Notes: generated by a model not told the origin, from the sequence alone. A stretch of DNA of 47,974 nt from Alicyclobacillaceae bacterium I2511 (GCA_003584005.1 QXHL01000022.1:1-47974), one strand, 5' to 3'; shown: positions 16,279 to 24,992, counted from the first letter of the stretch. Program-made: numbers and translations.

Positions 16279-18036
16279 CTACGAAACTGCTGTCGTGACT
16301 TGTTTTCCGTTTAGCACATAAGAAACACTGGCATTTTCGCTGCTAGCCGAGGGGCTGGCGGTGTTTGCAGACTGCTGCTCGGTAGTTGCCACCGTGCCAC
16401 CTGAAGTTTGAAATACGTTCTTGAGCACATTGTTCAAGTAGACGTACAGGGTGCCCCGCAGAGAGTCCTGCGGTGTGTTCGCAGGGGTGCTTGGAGTGGA
16501 AGTTCCGTCCGTTGAGCCACCGCTGGTGGGATCCGTTGCGCTGACAGGGGTGGCCGAGGTTGCTGACGGCGCGGGAAGTTGCGCTAGACTCTGACTGGCA
16601 GCCGCCGTTGTTTTCGCCACAGCTGTCGCCAAATCCGCTGAGTTGCTGGGGGCATTGCTGGCATAACCTAGCATTGCTTGCATCCCTTCGCTTTGTGTCA
16701 CGCTGGTGCTGGATACCCGTTGTTGTTGCAACAAGAACAACCGCATCCAGGCTGTCGCAGTGAAACTTAGCGTCTGTGTTTGCGAGGCTTTCACGCTACC
16801 GTTGGTTGGGACTGTAGTCTGTTGGGTTTGCGCTTGCAGAAGGTTCATTGTATTGTCGGCTTTTAATTCTCCTGTGCTCCACTGGTTTTGCAATTGAGCC
16901 CCTGACAAACGGGCAAGTTGACTTTGTGAGCCGCTCGTGGAGTCATGTGCGACCAGTGATTGGGACTGTTGACTGGTAGCCACTTGACTTTGTGTTACCC
17001 CGAAAAGGGTCTGCGGAGCGGACTGCTGACTCTGTTGGTTTTGGGTCGTGCTGGACTGTGTTTGTGATGCCTGTACCGAACTGGTGGACGACACCGCAGT
17101 CGTTTGCATGGTTGTTAGTCGGATGTGTTGCACCACCGTGGGACCAGGAAGTGCTTTATGCCAAGGAGGGGTTAGGCTGGCGTTGATGGCGTCGTGGTTT
17201 GCCTGCAAACCTGTGTTGGTGTAAACAAAGGGGACACCCATGGAGCCTAAGGGTACATTTAAAGATGTTATATAACTTGTACTGCCAACGTTACTCAGCA
17301 TACAATCGGATGCGGTGGGTTTGAGATAGACAAGGGTGCCAAATGGGGAGGGCATGGGGTTGCCCTGTGTGTCCACCGCCTTGACCACCAAAGTCACGGC
17401 AATTCCGGGATAAAATGGGGTGAAATTAGGCGCCGAATGGTCTGGCTGGGTTGTCGAGTTTGTCAGGTTGTTGCTGAGTAAGTGCTCCTGTAAATCAAAG
17501 ATTCTGTAGCCTGCAAATATCTCGGGTGTAGGAGAGCCGGTCACTTGTACCTGGGTCCTTTGCGAATGACTTGCAATTCCTATAGTGCCTCCTTGGCTAC
17601 TGCCGCTGGACAGTAGGGGGTAAGGGCCGGAGGGTGCGGCTGTGGCAGTAGCCTGCTGGGATTGGCTGGTGACAGACTGCTGTTGTACCACCTGGCCTGG
17701 TTGGGGACTGTTGTTTGTGGAAATTTGGGCTGTTCCCACAGTTAAATCCTTGTGTGCAACCACGGGTTGTGTGGGGAAACTGTTGTCAGTGGCCGTCTGT
17801 TGCGACTGTAGGCCGTAAGTTTGAGTTGTGGCAACGCTGGCCGGGCCGCTGCTGGTGACCTGTTGGCTCTGCTGTGTAGCAGTGGTTTGAGACTGCTGCT
17901 GGGTTGCGGCGTGTGCGGTGATTCCTAGGCCCGCTAGACCCAGCAGGGTGGAGGCCAGAGTGGAACTCACGACAACGGCAGAAGAACCGTGTCTGCCGTT
18001 GCATGGGGGCAGTTTGGTGTGCTGATGTTTGCTCAA
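16279..18036 (-). CDS. Secreted Gln/Ser/Thr-rich surface protein
   Basis: A 585-residue exported protein. A signal peptide (VVVSSTLASTLLGLAGLGITAHA, probable cleavage before ATQQ; shown here only as a landmark) is followed by several hundred residues dominated by Q, S, T and A with many QQSQ-type runs, apart from an ordered beta-rich insert near residues 170-290 (GIAVTLVVKAVDTQGN, FVYTNTG) that looks like an invasin/Ig-like fold. The sequence has no LPxTG or membrane anchor. An adhesin, matrix or amyloid-like surface component is possible; no family was recognised. The TTG start at 18036 follows AAAGGTGGG. Confidence 0.65.
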   Translation of the reverse strand: MSKHQHTKLPPCNGRHGSSAVVVSSTLASTLLGLAGLGITAHAATQQQSQTTATQQSQQVTSSGPASVATTQTYGLQSQQTATDNSFPTQPVVAHKDLTVGTAQISTNNSPQPGQVVQQQSVTSQSQQATATAAPSGPYPLLSSGSSQGGTIGIASHSQRTQVQVTGSPTPEIFAGYRIFDLQEHLLSNNLTNSTTQPDHSAPNFTPFYPGIAVTLVVKAVDTQGNPMPSPFGTLVYLKPTASDCMLSNVGSTSYITSLNVPLGSMGVPFVYTNTGLQANHDAINASLTPPWHKALPGPTVVQHIRLTTMQTTAVSSTSSVQASQTQSSTTQNQQSQQSAPQTLFGVTQSQVATSQQSQSLVAHDSTSGSQSQLARLSGAQLQNQWSTGELKADNTMNLLQAQTQQTTVPTNGSVKASQTQTLSFTATAWMRLFLLQQQRVSSTSVTQSEGMQAMLGYASNAPSNSADLATAVAKTTAAASQSLAQLPAPSATSATPVSATDPTSGGSTDGTSTPSTPANTPQDSLRGTLYVYLNNVLKNVFQTSGGTVATTEQQSANTASPSASSENASVSYVLNGKQVTTAVS

Positions 18037-18266
18037 TGAAAACCCACCTTTGCTAAGGTTTATGCAATACAATGATTTGTTTATAAGCAAACGGAACGCG
18101 TAGGCTGTCGTTCTTTAAATAATCCTATGCAAATCATTATATTCTTTATTGAGAACGATAACAAGGTGTAATTGTAGGACTGCGCGGTATTATGCAATGA
18201 GGGAAGACATAAAATGGGGAGAAGTATGAAAATAGCGGAATGAATCGGATCACGGAGGTGCCGTAA

Positions 18267-18289
18267 CAAAAAGACCTGGCACAGCCAGG
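18267..18289 (-). terminator. Intrinsic terminator on the minus strand
   Basis: Read on the minus strand, CCTGGC-TGT-GCCAGG is followed at once by TCTTTTT. The nearest upstream minus-strand gene is the flavoprotein ending at 18752, so its transcript would run through repeat copy B before ending here. The region 18037-18266, the leader of the surface protein gene, is AT-rich with no gene. Confidence 0.6.
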
Positions 18290-18331
18290 CCTATGCATTG
18301 AGACGACTTTGTCTGTTTGACCTATGACATT

Positions 18332-18700
18332 GGGGACTGAAGCGACAGTCTCAAATAAGGGGCCGCAGGACGCTTATGGGCCTTTTTTAGTCACTTTTCG
18401 CATAAATAGGCGTTGGCCAGGCCCTTATTTCAGCAAAATCGGTGCAAACGCGGCGGGAAAACGTGTAACAAGCGACTTTCACACCCTTATTTGCCTTTCA
18501 TCTCTCTTCATTTGATGATTAGGCGACTGGGGGACGCTTAATTCCAAAACCGTAAAAATCACTTCCCCCACACTAAAGAGAGGGTGTCCAAAAAGGGGTC
18601 TGACCCCTTTTTGGACACACAATAAGAGGACGCCCCCAATCCTTCGGACAGGCTCGGTGACCGACGAGGGTTGACCAACAACGAGCGACCAAAGACCTGG
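18332..18700 (+). repeat. Dispersed intergenic element, copy B
   Basis: This is the core of the element described at 4386-4866: GGACTGAAGCGACAGTCTC, CGCTTATGGGCCTTTT, TTCGCATAAATAGGCGTT, GGCCCTTATTTCAGCAAA, CACACCCTTATTTG, TTTGATGATTAGGCGACTGG and CCCCCAATCCTTCGG. It lacks the leader and tail seen in copies A and C. It has been interrupted near 18580 by a 35-bp palindrome. It sits between two minus-strand genes and upstream of a minus-strand terminator. Confidence 0.78.
18584..18618. repeat. Perfect 35-bp palindrome inserted in element copy B
   Basis: Arms of 17 bp (GTGTCCAAAAAGGGGTC and its exact complement) flank a single T. Copies A and C lack this segment, and AAGAG occurs on both sides (18576-18580 and 18624-18628) as a possible 5-bp target duplication. 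This looks like a REP/MITE-type insertion. It could also fold as a terminator-like hairpin. Confidence 0.7.
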
Positions 18701-18751
18701 CGAGTGAAAGGCTAGGAGCTCCGATGTCATAACTTACGTATGTTTAGTAGC

Positions 18752-19324
18752 CTACTTTTCTGTGGGAAGGACATCATGGTCTACCCACCGCGCACCCTTC
18801 AGTTCGCTAATCAGATTGATGGCCACACGGGCACCATCGCCAGCGGTGACAATGGTGTGCATGCTTACACCCGCCGCTGTTCCTGCTGCCCACACGCCGG
18901 GCATGCTGGTTTTGCCTTGGGCATCAATCACGATGATGGATTTTATCCGTGGTTCTGTTCCCGCTTGGGTTTGAATTCCCGCTTGTTCGGCGACATCGGT
19001 CCACATGCCGGTGCACAGTAGGACTTGGCTGGCCTCGTAATGGGCCCCATTGTCAAGGATTAGTTCAATCCCACTGTCCGTTTTGCGCAGGCTGGAGACC
19101 TTTCCATCCATCACCTCGGCACCCAACTGTACGGCTTGTCGCTTGCCTGTTTCCACCAGGTCCGGTCCTGTAATGTTTGACGCGCCATAATGATTTTTCA
19201 TAAAAGCACGGCGTGTGACCCCTTGACCACTGTCTAACATTAGCGTTTTTAGGCCGGCTTTTGCTGTAAACATTGCTGCACTAGCTCCAGCTGGGCCTGC
19301 ACCTACCACAAACACATCATACAT
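18752..19324 (-). CDS. Single-domain FAD-dependent oxidoreductase, thioredoxin-reductase-like
   Basis: A 190-residue flavoprotein. The N-terminus has the dinucleotide-binding motif VFVVGAGPAGASAA; the C-terminus has GVWAAGTAAGVSMHTIVTAGDGARVA, the FAD-capping motif of thioredoxin reductases. In full TrxB (about 310 residues) an NADPH domain with the redox CxxC sits between these halves; here it is missing and the halves are joined directly. It may receive electrons from a partner or act as a flavin-based redox switch. Short homologues of this type occur in Bacilli; their reaction is not something I can name. The start at 19324 follows GAGGAGTGG. Confidence 0.72.
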   Translation of the reverse strand: MYDVFVVGAGPAGASAAMFTAKAGLKTLMLDSGQGVTRRAFMKNHYGASNITGPDLVETGKRQAVQLGAEVMDGKVSSLRKTDSGIELILDNGAHYEASQVLLCTGMWTDVAEQAGIQTQAGTEPRIKSIIVIDAQGKTSMPGVWAAGTAAGVSMHTIVTAGDGARVAINLISELKGARWVDHDVLPTEK

Positions 19325-19711
19325 AGAAAATCCACTCCTCTCGCATTCCATTATAGCGCACTCCTCTCGATTCTACACAATTTACTCCTTGACTTAAATT
19401 AAACAGCAGTGGCATTGTTGTAACGGATTTATGTTTGTTTTGGTTAAGTTGCGTATTGAACTGTGATTGAATTTCGTATTGCACTGCTATTGGGGGACAC
19501 ATTGAACGGAATTTGCGTGTTTAGTTGCGGGTGGATTGGGGAGCGTAAAAAATAAAAATTCGTTCAGAGGCGCGCTTTCAGTAGCTCAATTCGACAAATT
19601 TCCGGGTTTTTTCATGGTAGAATAGGTATAGTTTGTGTGTTCGGCGTAGCTGAGGGTCCACGCGTAAACTGTAAAATTGGGCGCTAGGCAGAGAGAAGGG
19701 CGTTTTCCAGG
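19325..19711. other. Divergent intergenic region, 387 bp
   Basis: No gene seen. CACTCCTCTCG is repeated (about 19332-19342 and 19360-19370) with a minus-strand TATAAT-like box between, so the flavoprotein ribosome-binding site appears duplicated across its promoter. The right part is AT-rich and has TAGAAT and TATAGT boxes suitable for the YkuD gene, without a clear -35. Confidence 0.5.
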
Positions 19712-20761
19712 ATGGAAATAAGGTGGAAATGGCCGGGAAGAGTGGGGGGCACTGTTGGATTGATTCTGGCCCTCAGCGGGGGGCTGTCCGGCTGTGGGAA
19801 ATTGTCTGTGGTCAACCCCCTGGCATTCCCCCAACTCACCCTGATTACACAAGGGGTGCACGCCGATGCAAGTCGAGGCATCCAACTTCAGTTCAATGCC
19901 CCGGTGAAGTCGCTGAAGTGGGTCTGGCAGGGCGAAACACACGTCCTGGAACTGGCTACGCCAGCCAAGCAGGTGTGGGTCCCTGTCCATCCGGGACAAG
20001 GTGCCCCATACCATCTGACAATTGAAGGTGCACGCGGGCCAGTAGTGAAACCCTTAGTCCAGGCGGTAGACCTGCAGGGGAGTATTCCCCCGCCCTTAGG
20101 GGTTGCTACAGTGCCGGGGATTGGGCAGTATAATGTGCTGCGCAGTGGGCCTTTTCGTTTACAGTTTAGTGCCGCCATGGTAAAAGCATCGCTGGCTTCG
20201 GCCGTATCCTTCACACCAGCCGTTTCAGGGATGTGGACTTGGACCTCCCCACAACAGGCTCAGTTTGTACCTAACCAGCCCCTGCCCCCCGCCCAGTATG
20301 AAACCATGACGGTGCAGGGGGGACCTGGCGGTCCGCGCAGTGTTCAGGGGCAGTACTTGGCCACAAATATTGTCCGTCCCTTTTTCACGCAAAGTACAGA
20401 CCAAATTGTCATCACAGAGACTTTGCCGGAGACTCTCACCCTTTACCAAAACGGCAATGTGATTCTTAAGGCCCTCTGCAACACAGGGGTGACCCAGGCC
20501 ACGACGCCAACGGGCACGTACTACATTCAGTCCAAGTTTCCCTGGGTAAACATGAAAGGGACAGACCCAAACGGGCAAACCTATGACATTCCCCACGTTC
20601 CCTGGGTCATGGGGCTGTTTGGGGACTTCGCCATTCACGGGTATCCACGGGCCACGTATGGTTTCCCCCAGAGCAATGGTTGTATTGAATTGCCCCCAAA
20701 AACCGCCCGGGCACTATACAACCTAGTGCCCGTGGGGACACAAGTGAGGATTCAACCGTAA
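19712..20761 (+). CDS. YkuD-type L,D-transpeptidase lipoprotein
   Basis: A 349-residue exported protein. The lipobox LSGC gives acylated Cys28. Residues about 40-215 form two Big/immunoglobulin-like repeats (LQLFN/FRLQFSAAM strands). The C-terminal YkuD domain (about 230-349) holds IHGYPRATYGFPQ and SNGCIEL, so the nucleophilic Cys and the upstream His are kept, while the usual SHGC reads SNGC. Such enzymes make 3-3 crosslinks or attach proteins to peptidoglycan, outside the membrane. ATG after AGAAGGG. Upstream of, and co-directional with, the redox genes, but with an own promoter region. Confidence 0.82.
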   Translation: MEIRWKWPGRVGGTVGLILALSGGLSGCGKLSVVNPLAFPQLTLITQGVHADASRGIQLQFNAPVKSLKWVWQGETHVLELATPAKQVWVPVHPGQGAPYHLTIEGARGPVVKPLVQAVDLQGSIPPPLGVATVPGIGQYNVLRSGPFRLQFSAAMVKASLASAVSFTPAVSGMWTWTSPQQAQFVPNQPLPPAQYETMTVQGGPGGPRSVQGQYLATNIVRPFFTQSTDQIVITETLPETLTLYQNGNVILKALCNTGVTQATTPTGTYYIQSKFPWVNMKGTDPNGQTYDIPHVPWVMGLFGDFAIHGYPRATYGFPQSNGCIELPPKTARALYNLVPVGTQVRIQP

Positions 20762-20816
20762 TGAATATGCCTGAATGAACGTGTCTAGTTGATCTTGTTC
20801 CAAATGAATGTGCCTG
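20760..20816 (+). repeat. Degenerate short repeats between the YkuD and AKR genes
   Basis: AATGAATATGCCTG (20760-20773), AATGAACGTGTCT (20774-20786) and AATGAATGTGCCTG (20803-20816) recur directly after the YkuD stop codon. Confidence 0.5.
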
Positions 20817-20862
20817 AAATCTGCAGTTGGTTCGATATCCCTGCCACAGGAGGCGTTTGACG

Positions 20863-21849
20863 ATGGAATATCGCCGTTTAGGGAACACAGATTTACAAGT
20901 CAGTCCGCTGAGCTTTGGAACATGGGGTATCGGCGGGTCTTGGGGGGCTGCGGTGGCGGAAAAAGCGGCCTTAGAGGGACTGGCGGTGGCTATCGATGCA
21001 GGGGTGAATTTTTTTGATACCGCAGATGTCTATGGTGAAGGTAGGGCGGAACGTTTCCTGGCACAAGCGACAAAGGGTCACAAGCAAGAAGTGTTTATTG
21101 CCACCAAGTTTTGCCGAGGGGCGGATATTGAAAACCCGGACACTTACTCTGAGGCCTCTGTACGGGCTTTTTGCGAGGCCAGTCTGCGCCGCTTGGAACG
21201 CGATACGTTGGATTTATACCAGGTGCACTGCCCCCCTACCTGGGTGATTGAACAGGGAACAGTCTTTGAAGTGCTGGATAAACTACAGGCAGAGGGCAAG
21301 GTCCGCTATTACGGGGTCAGTGTGGAAACGGTGGAAGAAGGCCTGTTGGCTCTGCGCTACCCGGGAGTCAAGGCGTTACAGGTTATTTTTAACGTCTTCC
21401 GGCAAAAACCGTTGGCAGAGTTGTTCCCACAAGCGGCTACCCAGGGGGTGGGAATACTCGCTCGGCTGCCCTTGGCCAGTGGGCTGTTAACAGGGAAGTT
21501 TCACCAGGGCCACGTGTTTCATCCTGAAGACCATCGGGCATTCAATCGCAACGGAGAGCAGTTTAATGTGGGGGAAACGTTTGCCGGTCTGCCCTTCGAA
21601 AAGGGCGTTGAACTTTCTGAGCAGTTACACTGGCTGGGCGCGGATCGGGGAAACTTGACCAGGGCCGCTCTACGTTGGGTGGTAGATGCACCCGGGGTGA
21701 CGTGCGCCATTCCTGGATTTAAGAATCGGCAACAGGTGGAAGACAACCTCAAGGCGCTGTCTGTGCCCGCGTTTACAGCGGAGGAGCAAGCCAAACTGCA
21801 AAATTTTTATGCCACCCAGGTGCATGCACAAATTCGCGGCCGCTATTGA
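20863..21849 (+). CDS. Aldo/keto reductase
   Basis: A 328-residue NADPH-dependent TIM-barrel oxidoreductase. The catalytic tetrad is visible: Asp and Tyr in FFDTADVYGEGRAE, Lys in ATKF and His in YQVHCPP. The NADPH phosphate-binding end is present as IPGFKNRQQVEDNL. It is of the YhdN/PhrB-like subfamily that reduces aldehydes and ketones; the substrate is unknown. The ATG follows AGGAGG by 9 bp. Together with the MDR reductase downstream it suggests a carbonyl- or quinone-detoxifying group. Confidence 0.92.
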   Translation: MEYRRLGNTDLQVSPLSFGTWGIGGSWGAAVAEKAALEGLAVAIDAGVNFFDTADVYGEGRAERFLAQATKGHKQEVFIATKFCRGADIENPDTYSEASVRAFCEASLRRLERDTLDLYQVHCPPTWVIEQGTVFEVLDKLQAEGKVRYYGVSVETVEEGLLALRYPGVKALQVIFNVFRQKPLAELFPQAATQGVGILARLPLASGLLTGKFHQGHVFHPEDHRAFNRNGEQFNVGETFAGLPFEKGVELSEQLHWLGADRGNLTRAALRWVVDAPGVTCAIPGFKNRQQVEDNLKALSVPAFTAEEQAKLQNFYATQVHAQIRGRY

Positions 21850-21899
21850 GAAAACCGAAAGCGCGAAAGTTGCGAACGGGTTCCCCTTTTAAATCTGTC

Positions 21900-21950
21900 C
21901 AATTGCTAAATCAGTTCAATTGTTAAATCAGTGCAATTGTTAAACCAGTT
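21900..21950 (+). repeat. Tandem array, 17-bp unit x 3
   Basis: CAATTGCTAAATCAGTT, CAATTGTTAAATCAGTG and CAATTGTTAAACCAGTT abut exactly between the AKR and MDR genes, ending 45 bp before the MDR GTG start. They could be a regulator's direct-repeat operator or a minisatellite. Confidence 0.8.
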
Positions 21951-21994
21951 CCTTTGTAAAGCAACCAATTTGCCAAGAAGGAAGGAATGGCTCA

Positions 21995-22927
21995 GTGCAG
22001 GCCATCATCATAGAACAGTATGGCGGTCCGGAACAGTTAAAGTGGGCACAGGTGCCCATGCCGCTGGTGGGACCTCGGGATGTGTTGGTGGAGGTTTACG
22101 CCGCTGGCGTGAATCCGGTGGACTGGAAAATTCGCGAGGGCCGGCTACGGCAACGGATAGACTACCCAATGCCCTTGATTTTAGGCTGGGATGCCGCCGG
22201 AGTGGTGCAGCAGGTGGGTCCACAGGTCACCCACTTGCACCCGGGCGATCCCGTTTTCACGCGGCCGGCTACGGATCGCAATGGGGCCTATGCGGAGTAT
22301 TTGGCCGTGGATGAAAGTCTGGTGGCGCGCAAGCCGCAAAATCTCAGCTTTGTCGAGGCCGCCTCTGTTCCACTGGCCGCATTGACGGCCTGGGACGGCC
22401 TGGTGGAACATGGCCACCTGAAGGCTGGGCAACGGGTGCTCATTCAGGCCGGTGCGGGGGGCGTCGGGGTGTACGCCATTCAATTGGCCAAGGCGCTGGG
22501 TGCACAGGTTTTCACCACCACAAGCGCGGGCAACCGGGACTTCGTCAAGGACTTGGGGGCGGACGAGGTGGTGGATTACCACACAGAAGACTTCGCCCAG
22601 CGATGGCAGGGGTTGGATTTGGTGTTTGATTTGCTGGGTGGGTCTGTGCAGGAAAGCAGCTTTCAGGTGTTAAAACCGGGCGGCCATCTGGTATCCATTG
22701 TACAGCCCCCTTCCACTGAGCTGGCGCGCTTGCATCAGGTGGACATCGCCTACTTTTTCTTGCAACCGGACGGAAAAAAGCTGGCACAATTAGGCGAGTG
22801 GTTGGAGCAAGGGAAGTTGCGGCCCGTGGTAGGGAAGGTGTTTGCATTGGCCGATGCTCGGGCGGCACATGCCTTGAGTATGTCCGGACATGCCAAGGGA
22901 AAAATTGTTTTGCAGGTTAAGAAATAA
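21995..22927 (+). CDS. MDR-family NADPH:quinone oxidoreductase-like protein
   Basis: A 310-residue medium-chain dehydrogenase/reductase without the structural or catalytic zinc ligands. The N-terminal GroES-like domain has VEVYAAGVNPVDWKIREG and LGWDAAGVV; the Rossmann domain has the AGAGGVG nucleotide loop within GQRVLIQAGAGGVGVYAIQL. It resembles zeta-crystallin and NADPH:quinone reductases acting on quinones or enones. GTG start after AAGGAAGG. 22 bp separate it from the ribokinase gene, consistent with one transcript. Confidence 0.9.
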   Translation: MQAIIIEQYGGPEQLKWAQVPMPLVGPRDVLVEVYAAGVNPVDWKIREGRLRQRIDYPMPLILGWDAAGVVQQVGPQVTHLHPGDPVFTRPATDRNGAYAEYLAVDESLVARKPQNLSFVEAASVPLAALTAWDGLVEHGHLKAGQRVLIQAGAGGVGVYAIQLAKALGAQVFTTTSAGNRDFVKDLGADEVVDYHTEDFAQRWQGLDLVFDLLGGSVQESSFQVLKPGGHLVSIVQPPSTELARLHQVDIAYFFLQPDGKKLAQLGEWLEQGKLRPVVGKVFALADARAAHALSMSGHAKGKIVLQVKK

Positions 22928-22949
22928 CCTCCGGCAAGGAGAGAACAGC

Positions 22950-23900
22950 ATGCCCAACATCTGTGTCGTAGGCAGTGTGAACATGGATTTAATCAATCGG
23001 GTGGGTCACCATCCGCTGGCTGGACAAACGGTTCGTGCCACAGCTACCGATTACGCTCCAGGGGGCAAGGGGGCCAACCAGGCGGTGGCTGCCGCCCGCG
23101 CCAGCAAGGATGGAAAGTCCTTTTTGGTGGGTGCCGTAGGTTCAGACTCTTGGGGATTGCAGTTGTTTACAAGTCTTCAGGCCAGTGGCGTAGATACTCG
23201 GGGGCTGGTCACGCTTGAAGGAGACACCGGCTTGGCCGTGGTGACGGTGGACGCTGCCGGGGAGAATACCATCGTGGTGGTCCCAGGGGCCAATGCCCTG
23301 GTGACGAGGCAGCATATTGAGACCATGGCCAAGCTGTTTGTCCAGTGTGACGCCTTGGTGTTGCAAAATGAAATTCCCCGGGAAGTCACTCTGCGAGCCA
23401 TGGAATTGGCCCAGCAAAACGGGGTGTGGGTGCTCTGGAACCCCTCACCGCTGGAAAATGTAGACGAGGAGTTGCTGAAACTAACAGATTTGTTGGTGGT
23501 CAACCAAACGGAGGCTGCCTACTTTGTCAACCATCCCGTGGCAGATGTCGCTGAGGGGGAGGCCGCGGCCCAAGCATTGTGCCAACAGGGCCCGGCTGTC
23601 GTGGTGGTGACCTTAGGTGTCAAGGGTGTGGCCTATGCAGACGTATTTGGCAACGCAGAAACGGTGCCTGCCTTTTCAGTGCCCGTAATAGACACCACAG
23701 GTGCGGGAGATACATTTGTCGGGGCGTTTGCAGTAGCGCAAATGGAGGGCCGCCCGGACGCCCTGCGCTTCGCCGCTGCGGCCGCCGCCCTGACGGTGAC
23801 ACGTCCTGGTGCTCAAGCAGCCATTCCCACTCGTCAAGAGACAGAACACCTGTTAAAGACCGGGGGATTGCCCGACAGACAAGGGGAACAGGGATGGTAA
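22950..23900 (+). CDS. rbsK: Ribokinase (PfkB family)
   Basis: A 316-residue sugar kinase. It opens with ICVVGSVNMDLI, has the GG hinge PGGKGANQAVAAAR and the C-terminal signature DTTGAGDTFVGAF with catalytic Asp254. Ribokinase phosphorylates D-ribose at O5 for entry into the pentose phosphate pathway. No ribose transporter or RbsR is nearby, so another substrate (deoxyribose or a nucleoside) is possible. The start has AAGGAGAG. The last codons lie in a 17-bp tandem array that continues past the stop. Confidence 0.88.
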   Translation: MPNICVVGSVNMDLINRVGHHPLAGQTVRATATDYAPGGKGANQAVAAARASKDGKSFLVGAVGSDSWGLQLFTSLQASGVDTRGLVTLEGDTGLAVVTVDAAGENTIVVVPGANALVTRQHIETMAKLFVQCDALVLQNEIPREVTLRAMELAQQNGVWVLWNPSPLENVDEELLKLTDLLVVNQTEAAYFVNHPVADVAEGEAAAQALCQQGPAVVVVTLGVKGVAYADVFGNAETVPAFSVPVIDTTGAGDTFVGAFAVAQMEGRPDALRFAAAAAALTVTRPGAQAAIPTRQETEHLLKTGGLPDRQGEQGW

Positions 23901-23932
23901 GGGAACAGGGATGGTAAGGGGACAGGGATGAC
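23881..23932 (+). repeat. Tandem array, 17-18-bp unit x 3, across the ribokinase stop
   Basis: AAGGGGAACAGGGATGGT, AAGGGAACAGGGATGGT and AAGGGGACAGGGATGAC abut. The first unit encodes the last ribokinase residues (GEQGW-stop region), so copy number would change the C-terminus or spacer only. 23933-24065 holds no gene. Confidence 0.8.
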
Positions 23933-24065
23933 AAGGAGTCCGGAACGTTTAGGATTGGATACGTTTGCGTCCACACCGCGGCCGGATTACACTCGAAGAT
24001 GAAAAGCCATACAGACCTGCGCAACTCTGTAAGTGGGAGGCCAGGCGGGAGAGGACGGCGAGACC

Positions 24066-24497
24066 ATGAAAACTATTCTGTACGCCGCAGACGGATCCGA
24101 AGTCTCCATGCATGCGGGTAAGATAGCCAACACGCTTTTACAGGCCTGGCCAGAGGCACGCTTGATTATGATTTATGTCATGCCTGCCATCGTTCCGGAC
24201 TCCGTGTACCCTTATTGGGCCATGATGCCCGGTGAAATTTCCAGGGACAACGCCATTGCCGATGAATTGGAACGCAAGGCCCGGGCAGACCTGTTTGCAG
24301 ACACCAACTCCCGCGTCGAATTTCGCACTGAAATAGGGGATCCCGCCCGTACCATTTGCCAAATTGCAGAGGAGCAGAAGGCACAGATGATTGTCATCGG
24401 CAGCCATGGCAAGGGTGCCCTAGACCGCGCCATTCTCGGCAGTGTCAGTTACCACGTCCTGCATCGGGCCACCATGCCCGTGCTGGTGGTCAAGTAG
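24066..24497 (+). CDS. Universal stress protein, UspA family
   Basis: A 143-residue single Usp domain: ILYAADGSEVSMHAGK at the N-terminus and the ATP-binding GxxGx9GS-type motif in GSHGKGALDRAILGSVSYHVL, then MPVLVVK. It is probably an ATP-binding dimer induced under stress, with an unknown partner. The start at 24066 follows GAGAGG; an ATG-like start at 24033 adds 11 residues with no family match. It converges with the DUF192 gene; no terminator is obvious in the 147-bp gap. Confidence 0.9.
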   Translation: MKTILYAADGSEVSMHAGKIANTLLQAWPEARLIMIYVMPAIVPDSVYPYWAMMPGEISRDNAIADELERKARADLFADTNSRVEFRTEIGDPARTICQIAEEQKAQMIVIGSHGKGALDRAILGSVSYHVLHRATMPVLVVK

Positions 24498-24644
24498 GTC
24501 GCCTAATCGAAGGAAACGGGATTAAATTAAAGCCCGAAATTAAGGGGTTGGCGGCCGTTTATTTGCCCCAATCCCGCGGTTTTCCGGCCTAAATTCGAAG
24601 CAGAAATACACAGGGAGGAAAATGGTAGGGGGCTTGCAAATCGC

Positions 24645-24992
24645 TTAATCCACACGGAGGGTGAGTTTGTCGTTTATCTGCAATCCATGCCGCTGAATGG
24701 TGCCTGGGGGACATTCCAGTACTGCACGCCCCCTTCTTACAAATTTTGAAAACTGCCATGGCTGCATGTTGTCAATCAGATACACAATGGTACCAGATTT
24801 ATCGACAAAAATGACGTCTATGTTGATGCGCATAAAACAGGAATGAATGGAGCGGCAGTTATCCAGCAGTAACGCTTCACTGGCTGGCAAAGAACGCTTA
24901 AACATTAATCCCCACAGCTTCTGCCAGTGGCTGTCTGCCCGTTTTACGTTGGCCAAAATAATCTCCCCAGTTGGTGAAATACACTGTTCCAC
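24645..24992 (-). CDS. DUF192 protein at the end of the Tad operon
   Basis: A 115-residue DUF192 domain: ANVKRADSHWQKLWGLMFK, the hydrophobic strand INIDVIFVDKSGTIV, and VLECPPGT. DUF192 folds as a small beta-barrel; the function is unknown. There is no signal peptide, unlike many homologues. The GTG at 24992 follows GGAGG by 7 bp and is preferred; the frame is open to 25163, but that extension overlaps cpaE-2 and runs through a tandem array. It is co-directional and 79 bp after cpaE-2, so it is likely part of the same transcript. Confidence 0.75.
   Translation of the reverse strand: MEQCISPTGEIILANVKRADSHWQKLWGLMFKRSLPASEALLLDNCRSIHSCFMRINIDVIFVDKSGTIVYLIDNMQPWQFSKFVRRGRAVLECPPGTIQRHGLQINDKLTLRVD

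Noticed and set aside
19712-20761. Inactive YkuD transpeptidase because SHGC reads SNGC
   Set aside because: The nucleophilic Cys and the upstream catalytic His are present, and variation at this position is known in the family.
21900-21950. Iterons of a replication origin
   Set aside because: Only three 17-bp units, no replication initiator gene, no DnaA-box cluster; chromosomal metabolic context.
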